Positions 50,201-60,156 of a stretch of 64,000 nt of DNA are shown in pieces (position 1 is the first letter of the stretch; the number at the start of each line of letters is the position of its first letter). The stretch is from Gonatopus flavifemur (lineage: Eukaryota > Arthropoda > Insecta > Hymenoptera > Dryinidae): NCBI GenBank assembly GCA_018340375.1, contig JAFFJZ010000010.1, positions 2,914,001-2,978,000 on the forward strand, read 5' to 3'. The notes beneath the pieces are model-generated. The model ran no database searches. It saw only the letters and a program-made list of their open reading frames with translations, and was not told where the DNA came from. The position numbers and the translations under genes are program-made.

Positions 50201-53200
50201 ATAATATGGTGAACATTTTATATCACACAGAGTCGAAGAGGAACTCTTCTGACCATAGAAAATAAGGGAGAGTGGGGACACTTGCATCACTTTGTTTTCA
50301 CATTGTTACAACTTTCATGCTTAATTTCATTCGATAGATTATTCATAGGATTTTTACAGAGCAAACATTCATTTCTGAGTTGCGAATGATTGCAAGGTCG
50401 AATCCAAGGTTCTATCAATGATACGAGTATTCTCCAGAGATATTGCGATTGGTGCAATTCTCCCCACATGACGGGAGACTTGCACCACTTTGCGAATCAG
50501 CTCTTCATCTTTTTTTTGTGAGTAACTGATCCTTCAATTCAAATAATAACCACTATTTTGAAATCAATTTATGAATATTTATTTGAAATGAATAATTGGA
50601 CACAAATGGTACAAAGATGGAGCGATTTTGAGAGTGCCAAAACTTTCGCGATACATGAAAAAAAATCATTCCACATTCCTGTGGACTCGTGTGAAGTTAG
50701 AGCATCCATACAGCTAGCGACACGTGCAATAACGACGTAAACAATTTTTGTAAGATATCTATCTGCTGTGGTGCATGCAAGGCTGCGCAGTATTTCATCA
50801 AAAAGTATTTGAAACACGTTTGAAATACTTTTTGGAGATATCTTTCAAATTTTCATTTGCCATCAATTTATTCAATTATCTTATTTCTTTTTCCATTGTG
50901 TGGGTACTCCACGTGTGTCATTTTCAATAGCAATCCATGGAACAGTGCGAGTATTTTTGATTTCAAGGCACTCGAGTACATTGGGAGAAAGAAAATTTTA
51001 AGGGGACTAGAAAATAGGGAAGTAGGGAAGGGGAAAAGTCCAATTTTTCCGCGAACTTTTCTCAAAGGATACGTAATTAATGCAAATTTGAAGTGAATGA
51101 TAATAGATTTGAATTTCCCAATGATTTCTGAAGTCTAAGAAATAGAATTATGAAATCTTAACCTCTAAACGTCAACTGTTAGTGTACTGTTTCTTTTGTC
51201 TTCATCTCACGCAGAGAATACAAATCACTGGGACAGCGAAATATGCTTTTGCTGTCTGATTCCTCCCTGGAACGGCGAATCTTTTGCTCATGTAGCAAAT
51301 AATTCGCCAAGTCAGCTAATTATTCAGCCGCAGCTGCAAATTATTTGTTCAGGCAGTGAAATTTTCAGTATTACATGTAGAAACGCGAACAAATTTAGCA
51401 GGAGGAGTCGACATATTTTGCTGCAACAGTTCAAAACCCAGGTGATCAAGTTTTTAGGGTGTTTGCATTTACAATAGAATTATATTCGTGAATATTGTTT
51501 TTGAACGTCCTTCAATTGATCCTGGTTATCCCAAAAAAGGTGCATCATGTTGATTTCTAGAAATCATTTAATTATTGGTAAACTTGAAATTAATGAAGTG
51601 CGAGTTGGCACAATTGGAATTAGGACAGCCCAGCTGGAATGGAGTTGATCCTGTAGGTATGTTCGTTTGAACGTGTTCTAAGTTGTCCCAACCTGCTCCA
51701 AATATTTTCAACTCGTTCTTCTAGTGATAAAAATGAATCGATTGGTTTGGTGCAGGTTGGGGGAACTCAGAACACGTTAGGACGAACGAAGCTTATGTCA
51801 GAGGTTGGACCAGCCATCATGAGCTGCCTGTAACTAGCACTAGCTAGAACAACGTTGACCCAACTGGAACCTAGTTCATGGTTGCTCCACTTGGAATTTT
51901 CACTCATGCTTATTGATCATTTCATATAATGTGGATATATGATTGGTAGATTTAGTTGGAATTTTCCGCTATTAGCGACCCTAAAACTGGCGGTTTGTTA
52001 GACCACGTTGGGCTTTTGCTCTTCTTGGTGTTTATTCTGATGAAGAATATATTCTCCTTGGGAAGGTATACATTCACAATTAAACCTTTTCAATTATTCT
52101 GTATATAATTCAATTTACGTATCTTCACCATGGACGAATGAATCACATTGTTTATATTTGCATCTCTCACAGTTTGCAAAGTTGATTGGAGAACGGTTTT
52201 CTCAGACCCATACAATTTTCACGAATGTATTTCACGAATGCATTTCATCTTAATGTATTTGAAATACAGAATATATTTTGGTATATGAAATACATTTTTT
52301 TTAGCATTTTGCATTCTGTATTCGAAATATATTTTTTGCAGTATTTTGCCCAGCCCTGGGCGCAAGTCATCCCGTGCTGCAAGTGCCCCCACTCTCCCCT
52401 ATTCATTTGGAGTTTCGAGAACTTACAATTGGAGTATAAACGTTGAGATACAGACAATCTTCTCCACCAGTATAAGTCCATCCATTAGTAAAATCGAATT
52501 GTGGGCAAGGACTTCCGTCTTTCAAAGTGTCCAAAACATTGGTCCATGTTTTTGGTTCTCGAGGTGACTGTTGCATATATAAAACATTTGGTTCACATCA
52601 ATCGTCGATCTTATTGAAGCGATATACTTGAGTGTAAGAAGATAAATTTAAACACAAATCAAATCATAAACTTATTTTCGGATATTTTTCAAGTGTCTTT
52701 GAGATTTGCTAAACGAAGTTATTTTAAGAACTGAAAATGAGGTGTTTCAAGGGACCTCGAGTATTCGGATTCAGGGCAAGGCAGGAAGTCGAATTCTGCA
52801 GCCATTTTTTCAGAAATTACGTGACTAATTCGAATTTGAAATCAATTATATAACAAACTACATGCCCTCATACAACGCAGAATATGTCTCAGTAATGTCT
52901 CAGAATATGAGTGCAATATTACAATGCCGTAGCGATATCCTGGGATATTTCGGAGACATTTGTGCTATGTGGACATGAAAATGCTCATTGCTAAGAACTT
53001 TGAATTTCTGAGTAATTCCCGAAAGCTGGAAAATAAGATTACAGTAAGACCCCGCAATAAGAACACGCACCCTCTTCTTCATCCGAACGGTTGTTGCCTT
53101 GCGTTGAATAAAGAAGGTGAGTGTTCTCATTGCGGGGTCTTACTGTGTATAAAATTTATTCAGGTTTGAAGGTTGAAATTTGACAATTTGACTTTTCAGC

Positions 53201-53720
53201 GTTCAGAAATCACTGAGAAATTCGAAGTTTTCATATATGTAGTTTATCATTCAATTCAAATTTGTGTCGATTACGTCTCTTCTGGAAAAAATGTACACAA
53301 AATTTGGTTTCCTCCCCTTCTCCATCTTCTGATGCTAGAATTCTTTCAAGAGAATAAGTCCACTTATTGTCCACTATTCATAATGTAATGAACAGAATGC
53401 CCTGAGAACCGCTTTGCTTCTCTGAAAATATAAAACAATCTAATCTGATATTTTACCTTGAATCTCCGAGTACCGGTTGGTGGCTTTGCGTACGGTATCC
53501 CTTTGAATGAAGAGAAGGATTTTTTATTCCAAACCGTTTCCAAAATTTCACCCCGAATTTTGCCATTATGTGTATCGACTATCGGATTTATTGATGTTGA
53601 TTTTCCTTCAGGTGATGTTGGAGTTTCATTTGGCTGAGTTGTTGCTTTACAGTTTACTAAGTTAACGAGGTATGCAACAATACATACAGCCACCAGTAAA
53701 ATATGGCGACTTCCCTTCAT
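44256..53720 (-). CDS. Esterase B: secreted type-B carboxylesterase, catalytically intact
   Basis: Ten coding exons join to 567 residues: 53457-53720, 52427-52567, 50000-50162, 48964-49149, 48536-48735, 48197-48359, 45442-45515, 45210-45357, 44622-44754 and 44256-44487. All introns are GT-AG and phases agree; the ATG at 53720 opens a signal peptide of about 24 residues (hydrophobic ILLVAVCIVAYLVNLVNC). The enzyme should hydrolyse carboxyl esters outside the cell or in the secretory pathway. The triad is complete: Ser235 in GESSGG (codon 49023-49025), Glu366 in GFMKDEA, and His450 in AAHFDD. The oxyanion HGG is at 153-155. Juvenile hormone esterases usually carry GQSAG, so the GESSG motif argues for a general or detoxifying carboxylesterase; substrate is unknown. 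Intron positions and phases equal those of esterase A, which shows tandem duplication. A dead mariner occupies the intron after exon 48197-48359. Confidence 0.93.
44824..45080. repeat. CACTGTAA-family MITE, copy 2
   Basis: Left end TACACTGTAAAAAAAGTTG; right end TATTTTTTTACAGTGTA. Its interior matches 22594-22825 (for example AAACTGCCAAACTTTCTT). It lies in an esterase B intron between exons 45210-45357 and 44622-44754. Confidence 0.65.
45590..46785. repeat. Degenerate AGATATCTT repeat tract
   Basis: For about 1.2 kb the motif AAGATATCTTGA, or variants such as GAGATATCTTTGAG, recurs dozens of times, separated by 10-60 bp, with longer repeated blocks (TTGAGATGTTTTCAAGACA twice). The motif is palindromic, so orientation is unclear. 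It fills much of the esterase B intron before the mariner insertion. Confidence 0.6.
45985..46068 (-). repeat. tRNA-like sequence (SINE head or tRNA pseudogene)
   Basis: On the minus strand, GCGTTAGCTCAAGTTG (box A-like) is followed after about 55 bp by AGGTTTGAATCCC (box B-like), a tRNA-type internal promoter. Acceptor stem pairing is poor, so a working tRNA is not called. Confidence 0.35.
46813..48078 (+). mobile_element. Mariner element 3 (irritans-like), defective
   Basis: A 1266-bp element flanked by TA. Its degenerate inverted ends share GTCCGTAGGATGA with a CATTCAA block outside it. It sits in the esterase B intron between exons 48197-48359 and 45442-45515, antisense to the gene. Confidence 0.88.
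47019..48011 (+). pseudogene. Mariner transposase pseudogene (irritans-like)
   Basis: Homology runs through KKNTVETKQWLD, ERSGRPNEA, DETWLHHYTPES, FHQDNAP and IEKLENRYTR, in three frames. Frameshifts lie near 47340 and 47800. The third catalytic aspartate, expected in LAPSD, is replaced (LAPSFFF), so the protein would be inactive even if the frame were whole. The overall pattern resembles the irritans group of mariners and differs from elements 1 and 2. Confidence 0.88.
49330..49640. repeat. GGCCCA/TTGGGCC-rich repeat
   Basis: Second instance of the GGCCCA-rich family seen at 17000-17480, with TTGGCCCAGCCTTGGGCCC-type runs, in the esterase B intron between exons 50000-50162 and 48964-49149. 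Borders not resolved. Confidence 0.45.
51661..51790. repeat. Inverted-repeat element in esterase B intron
   Basis: GTTCGTTTGAACGTGTTCTA pairs with an AACACGTTAGGACGAACG arm, and an inner CCCAACCTGC pairs with GCAGGTTGGG. Looser pairing may extend it to about 51600-51870. Confidence 0.5.
53042..53145. repeat. 104-bp pogo-like MITE
   Basis: Perfect arms CAGTAAGACCCCGCAATAAG and complement, 25 bp, with TA on the left and TG on the right. The same ends, diverged, delimit 2806-4246. It lies in the esterase B intron after its first coding exon. Confidence 0.75.
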
Positions 53721-54113
53721 CTTGTTTAATGGAGCGGCTCAAACGGTGTTGAAATCCACACTTGAATAGAGAAAAACTGAATTACTTATCCGAATTCGAA
53801 ATTTGTAACTTAATTCCATTCATTCCAGTTTTTATATTAAAATGAATTTTTTTAATTTCTTCATTCGTCACTATAGTAACGAAGAAGCATATATACTTGT
53901 GTAGATCAAAATATTATTCACTGACATCTAATGTGAAGATTGAATACCAAACTTCAGTCAGATCGAATGAGTAGTTACAAAATAGAAAATTATGCGAGGA
54001 AATGTAAAAAATTACGGGATCGATCTGAATTTTTCGAAAATTGTTCACAGTGCGAGCGCATTATAACTACCATGGATCGTAAGAACAACACAATTTAAAC
54101 CATGGAATTTTTA

Positions 54114-54612
54114 CCCGAAGAGAACATGAAGCTTCAGCGAACGTTCAGATTAGATGTGTATAGATCGGGCCGAAGGTTCATTAGAACTAACTTTGAGATT
54201 CGCCAACGTTTGACGAAGGTTCTACGGACGTTGAAATGTCCGCCTCGAAATACGTTCAGGAAACATAGATGAAACGTTTGCTGAAGGTTCATCGAAGGTT
54301 TGACGAAGCTTCACAAAAATATCTATACTTAGATTAATTTATAATAATTTATGTTATATTAATTTTTATCAATTTATATGAAAAATCAGTTAATTAAGTA
54401 TAGATATTTTTGTGAAGCTTCCTCAAACGTTCGATGAACCTTCAATGAACGTTCCATCTATGTTTCCTGAAAGTATTTTAAGGCGGACATTTCAAAATTC
54501 GTAGTAACTTTAACAAACGTTTGTGAATCTAAAAGTTAGCTTTCATGAACCTTCGATCCGATCTATCCAGATCTAATCTGAACGTTCGCTGAAGCTTCAT
54601 GTTCTCTTCGGG
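54114..54612. repeat. 499-bp foldback MITE with about 210-bp arms
   Basis: TA flanks both sides. Left arm CCCGAAGAGAACATGAAGCT and right arm AGCTTCATGTTCTCTTCGGG are exact complements, and pairing continues with few mismatches through TTCAGCGAACGTTCAGATTA and CACAAAAATATCTATACTTA to a short AT-rich loop. It lies in the 5' intron of esterase B. Confidence 0.85.
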
Positions 54613-56402
54613 TATTGATTGATCGATTGTGAATTGGATATGCCGTATAACAGAGTTAATAACGATTGTCAAATGAATAGCAATTGCTTTCGAAGGGGGA
54701 TTTTCAACTACATATTCCGTTGATGGTGATCCAAACGATGCTCTATAGTCTGTTATATTCCCTCTTTGGTTTCTATTCACCCAGGTTCACATACAATCAT
54801 ACCCGTCATCAGTGGTCAGTAGATGAACCCTTTACATCTTGCCACATCTCATCGAATCTTGTACAGTTCTGATTAAAGCCGACATGGACCCAAATACTCA
54901 AATGTGTCTGCCCTCCAGTTGGCATTTAATGCAAACATGCGATACCAGTGAACTGATTAGTTGCTCCAGTGAAGATTCACTGTGCGGTCAACTCAATTCA
55001 CATGGCAGGAAGATTTTAGACAAACTCATTAAACTACAACCTCGTATTTGCAAATTTTCGATAACGATGATAATCCCATCAAATTTGGAGTTTTCAGTTG
55101 AATTTATGGTAAATTTCATACACCCGTGCCGGAAATAGATCTCCCATCCCATGATCGGAATTTCCCAGTGGCTGTATGCAGGAAAATTCCGATAATTTTT
55201 TACACTGTAAGATATTTACATATTAGAAACGTATATTTTGACCCCATAAAAACTGGTTTCAAGACCCATTCTTGGTTCTAAAAACAATTTTCTCGGAGCA
55301 AATCTTTTCGCGGCATATTTTAAGCGGTTAAATCGAATTTTTCAGAGCATTTTGTTCGTTTTCCTACTGATAAGTATGTTGCTGAAGTTTGAATCGTTCA
55401 TTAAAATGTACTAGTAATCACATAAGGACATACTCACCCGTTAAAGACCCAAAATCTTTCAGTATATTCTTTAAACGATATTCCCGATTGCAAGGAATTG
55501 ATTCGAGAAGATGAATACACGGAGAAGAGAAAATGGAGGGATTCACCGTATAGAATGACAACAACGCGTCGCTTCGAATCTTCAAATGGAATTTTTTACA
55601 AAATATATTGTCAAATAATTCACGTTATGAGACAAAAATAGTTTTATGTAAGAATTTATACATTTTCCGTGTAACAACCCTAGGTGTATGAACTCTGGCC
55701 CAGTCTTGGGCCCATGTTGACCCGGGGTTGGCCACATGGTACATACATGTTAACGAATGGTTCATGAGATTTCGTGTGGATTTGAATTTCTGTTCCGTTT
55801 CTATAAACGATTCAATTTTCAAGAACATCTGAGGAATTTACAATTAGTTCCAATAGATATTATTAGAAAAAGAAAATGCAAAATCCTCTATTGGTGGATT
55901 ATAACACAGCTCTTAATACATTCGATCAAGATTTTTCAAATTATTTTTGATGTTCTTGAAAAACCATTGATGTTTTTTGAGTACTGACTGTCAAGCGTAA
56001 AAACGGCGAATGAGGATATCATCGATCATGAATCATCTCAATTTTAAAGTTTTTGAGTTCACTTCAAAACTAAAATGAAAGGGGAGAATTGGAACTAAAT
56101 TTGCGGGTGCGATTTCGTTGTGCTGGTTGTATTTGAACTTCTCATTTGTATAAGATAAATAATTCACCTAAAATTAATGTGAACTCATTAGATGATCGAA
56201 TTAATAGTAACTCCTGAATCTCTGCTGAACTTTTTACGGTGATTCTCAGAAATAATACAAGAAATGATCCATGGAATCACGAGCAGTATGTACAAATTAG
56301 AATCGAGAAAGTAATGAAATTTGAATACCTAATTTACTCAACACCCAATACACATGCATTTTTAATAAAATAAAGTACGAACTCAATTAATAGAAGACTC
56401 AC
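54613..56402. other. Candidate 5' intron of esterase B, right part
   Basis: No coding exon is recognised. A TACACGGAG half-terminus of a MITE is at about 55516 and a short GGCCCA-type block at 55690-55745. It ends at the donor of the proposed non-coding exon 1 of esterase B. Confidence 0.4.
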
Positions 56403-56460
56403 CTAGCTCTGTTGAAACTGAATGACAGGTGACTTATGTGATTTTTTGATTATATTTATA
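56403..56460 (-). promoter_or_regulatory. Candidate core promoter and non-coding exon 1 of esterase B
   Basis: On the minus strand a TATAAATA box (56453-56460) precedes an initiator-like ATTCAGTTTCAAC (A at 56419), 41 bp from the first T, and a donor GCTAG/GTGAGT at 56403/56402. A possible acceptor, TATTCAAG, lies at 53761-53762, just before a leader (GATTTCAAC) similar to that of esterase A. The match to the esterase A promoter at 36461-36524 in box, spacing, initiator and donor is the main support. Confidence 0.5.
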
Positions 56461-58014
56461 CGTGAAGCTAAGTTTGAACAAGTCGTCTTGGACCTGATGC
56501 ACGTGTACAATGAGATAGCGAATTATATTCAATGTCAATAATCACCCCCGAACTATTTTTGATCTATGATTATTCAAGTTTTCGTATAATGAAGTGTGCA
56601 CATAACGTCTATACCGTATGCGTATTGTTTTAGAAACGGATCAATCACCCTTCCCGAGGAATATCATATCTTATCTTTTCATAAATAAGTAATCAGCCAT
56701 TGATTGTTCGCTATCCTATATTTGAATGATGCTAAATTCAATACCTTGCACAGAAAGGAACTTGGATCAACAGGAAGAACTTGAGTACCATCCAAACCAT
56801 CGATGCCCGCGTGTGCATGAACAAACGTACCGGAAACGGTTCAATGGAGCATAAAGATACAATTGCCTGAAATGTTGAAACAATTTAGGTCAAGTTGTTG
56901 CAAGAATGTGACACGTGTTTCTTATAGCGCGGCCGTGAAATTCTACGGTATCGTAGGAATATTCCATGCTAGATGTCCACATCACACGGTTCTTTCAGAA
57001 CGTCTCAGGAATATCCTCAGAACATTTTCAGAATGTATTGCGTCACTGATATCAGTTACGGTGTTCTGGAGACATTCTCGCAATATTATCAACAGAGAAG
57101 GGGACACCAGATATTGCCAGAACATTCTTCCGGTGAACCCCACATGTAAGTGTTACATAACAGATAAATCACAAACTTACTTACCATACTAGAAGTTTGT
57201 GACTTGTATGTTACATAATTGTTGCATACGGAAGTCATTCAGTCAATCAATTCAATCCTCTCATTGTTATGTGATTGAGTGAAAAATTGTGGCTCATATG
57301 TGACCCCCGTGGTACGTAATTTTTATTTTATGTCATGTAATTCATATGTAACATTTATGTCATCATGCGCATTTGGCTGACAATTTTCTGGAAACACTTG
57401 GAAGTATTGAGCTATGTCGGTGAAATTCATTGCATTCAGCATCTCACTTTCGCATCAACGATGAATCGCACATACATCTCTGGATGATCCAAATATCTCG
57501 TCGAACTCAGCAAAATCAGAAGTTCTGAAATTGAACTTGAATGTGAGGAAAATTGTATACAATACTTGTCAAAACATTGGAAATAGCCTCCAAGTTATGA
57601 TCCAGGTGGAACAGTTGATAAATACCCGTTATCCCGAAATTTCCTAGTAGGAAACTAGTACTTTCCAGGAAAATGACTGAAAATAACCAGTTTTTAACTG
57701 ATCGAAAAATTTCGGGTTGACGGGTGGTTACTAAACAGTTCACGTATACGGCTCGCGAATTGAATGGATTCTCTCATTGTTCCTATTCATTGAATTCAGC
57801 ATCAAAATTTCGACTCAACGATAAGTTGCGAATCCATCTGGATAAGCCGAATTTCTCGTAATCTCAGCACAGTCATGATTTTCTGTTTCATGATTTCAGG
57901 AAGAGGTATGATAAGTAATTGTTATCAATGAGAACATTTTTATGAATATCCAGTCATCTGTGATGTGAAATTCCCAGGGATTATTTCATCCGTATACTGA
58001 TATATGATGAAGTA
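56461..58014. other. Intergenic stretch with diverged repeats
   Basis: No gene. Two diverged direct repeats, about 57375-57535 and 57770-57890, share CATTGAATTCAGCATC-like and ATCTGGAT blocks. An inverted pair ACCCGTTATCCCGAAATTT / AAATTTCGGGTTGACGGGT at about 57627-57725 sits between them and may be a MITE inserted in the repeat. Confidence 0.4.
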
Positions 58015-58200
58015 TTGGGTTGGCAACTAAGTAATTGCGGATTTTTGTTAGAAAATCAAAGACACTTTTTTCATGGAACTAAATAACTTTATTCTGTAAT
58101 GTATTGCCCATTTTGATCAATGACCTTTTGCCATCTTTCAGGCAGCATCATAATCCCACGTTCATAAAACTTCTGGTTTTTATTAGCAAAAAAATATTCC
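58015..58200 (-). pseudogene. Mariner relic, 3' end only
   Basis: The minus strand encodes FFANKNQKFYERGIMMLPER and continues WQKVIDQNGQYITE to a stop at 58089-58091. That is the conserved C-terminus of a mariner transposase. It is followed by a terminal repeat beginning TTGGGTTGGCAACTAAGT at 58015, with TA at 58013-58014. Upstream of about 58200 homology is lost. It is a different lineage from elements 1-4. Confidence 0.75.
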
Positions 58201-58639
58201 TATAGAAACCTCCTGAGCATTCAAAACGCAGAAATTTCTCATAATTCCTCATTGCAGCCTCTTTCAGGAATTTCTTATTGAAACTCATTGACCATTGATA
58301 TGGAAAATCCTCCAAAATTTTATTAGACATTCTTCGTAAAAACCGATTGAAAAGTTTCACTCCAGAAATTTCTCATCGTTTCTTATACACTCTACTCCAG
58401 AAAATTCCTATTGGAAGCGATCGACGATTGGTACATACAAAAAAATGAAACTGAATGAGCATTTTCCTACAAATAATCATTCAACTCTTTACAATAAGAA
58501 CTGTTCTATCATTTCTAATTTCATATCGTACGTATTTATTGAGAGATAACCGATTGGCTCTCATTGGATACTGATTTCTGATTCATTCTCATTCAGTTTC
58601 AATAAGACTCTATGAGATTGTGTGAGATATTTTAAGCAG

Positions 58640-58828
58640 GGATGGTACATTCGAAATGTACGATATTCATTCAATCGACGTTCGATTGACGTACCGTCGT
58701 ATATTCGATTACATACATTCGATGAATATGCATAGCACCTATGAAACGGTCTCATTGGAATGTGCATAGAACATATTTCGAATATTCGAAGAATGTTCAT
58801 AGTATATTCTGGTGCTGCTTGGGTATAT
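58640..58828. repeat. TACCCAAGCAGC-family MITE, copy 2
   Basis: In inverted orientation it begins TACCCAAGCAGCACCAGAAT and matches 20298-20469 closely through TTCTTCGAATATTCGAAATA and ATAGGTGCTATGCATATTCA. Mariner element 2 starts 32 bp to its right. Confidence 0.65.
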
Positions 58829-58859
58829 CCTAGAGTTCACTGGTGGGGGTGTTGTGATA

Positions 58860-60154
58860 CGAGGGTGGATTGATAAGTTTCCGGCCTGACCAAGAGATGG
58901 CGCCACTAGGCCTACCTTGAGGTGGCGTTCTATAGTACCATCCTTAGATAGCTTGTAGCTATAGTTTCAGTCCGATCGCCATATTAGTTTAGTTTTGAGA
59001 GCACGCTGACCAAGACACCTCTGTGTTTTTCGTCAAAATGGAAAAGCTGGAAAATCGTGCTGTCATCAAATACTTTTATTTGAAGGGGTTAACGCCGAAG
59101 GAAATTAAAGAAGAGATGGACTCAACACTGGGGACATCCTCCCCATCATATTCAACCGTTAAGCAGTGGGTTTCCGAGTTTAAAAAGGGTCGTGTGAGCA
59201 CCTCTGATGAGCCTCGCTCAGGACGCCCCATTGAGGTCACAACTCCAGATATGATCGAAAAAATCCATCAAATAGTGCTGAAAGATCGCAGATTAGAAGT
59301 TCATGAGATAGCTGAGACCTGTAAGATGTCATATGAACGTGTACAAAATATTTTGCACCAACATTTGTATATGGAAAAGCTCTGTGCAAGATGGGTGCCG
59401 CGTTTGCTAACAGTCGACCAAAAATTGATTCGAAAGAACATTTCTACCGCCAATTTGGCGTTGTATAAGCGTAATCCAAGCGAATTTTTGCGTCGATTCG
59501 TAACCGTTGACGAAACTTGGGTCCACCACTACACTCCTGAAACCAAAGAACAGTCTAAACAGCGGATTGGACCAGGGGAACCAACTCCAAAGAAGGCAAA
59601 AACAATTTTTTCGGCGAACAAGGTTATGGCTACTGTTTTTTGGGATGCAAGAGGTATTATATACATTGATTACCTTGAAAAGGGTGAAACTATCACTGGT
59701 CAATACTACGCAGACTTATTGCAACGTTTGAGCCACGAAGTGAAAATTAAACGACCTTATCTGGCGAAGAAAAAAATCTTGTTTCATCACGATAACGCAC
59801 CAGCGCACACGTCAATCGTTGCGATGGCTAAAATCAACGATCTGAAGTTTGAAATTAATGCCGCACCCTCCCTACTCTCCAGACCTAGCCCCGAGTGACT
59901 ATTATCTGTTTCCTAACCTCAAAAAATGGCTTGGCGGTAAGAGATTTGCGGACAATGAAGAAGTAATCGAAGCTGGAAATGGGTATTTTGAGGAGCTTGA
60001 CGAATCAGTCTATAGAGATGGCATTACTAGACTAGAACACCGCTATGAGAAATGTATCAGCCTTGGAGGAGATTATGTTGAGAAATAAAAAAAAAAAAAT
60101 TCTTAAAAACGTTGTTTTTCTTGGTCAGGCCGGAAACTTATCAATCCACCCTCG
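58860..60154 (+). mobile_element. Mariner element 2, full length
   Basis: 1295 bp, with the same inverted repeats as element 1 (CGAGGGTGGATTGATAAG...) and TA at 58858-58859 and 60155-60156. It is one base longer than element 1, and the proteins differ at about 12 positions, so both come from a recent burst. Confidence 0.95.
59038..60088 (+). pseudogene. Mariner transposase with one-base frameshift
   Basis: The frame opens at ATG 59038 and carries the first two catalytic aspartates (VDETWVHHY and [11 protein letters not shown]). At 59851-59854 there is GAAA where element 1 has GAA; the extra A shifts the frame and a stop follows at 59896-59898. The third aspartate (LAPSDYY) lies in the next frame, 59849-60088. 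The predicted product therefore lacks the third catalytic residue. It also has R in place of the usual W in the SKQW motif, which element 1 retains. Confidence 0.92.
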
Positions 60155-60156
60155 TA

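Noticed and set aside
24869..53720. Calling either esterase a juvenile hormone esterase
   Set aside because: Esterase B has GESSG rather than the GQSAG usual in that group, and esterase A lacks the serine; a substrate-specific name is not justified.
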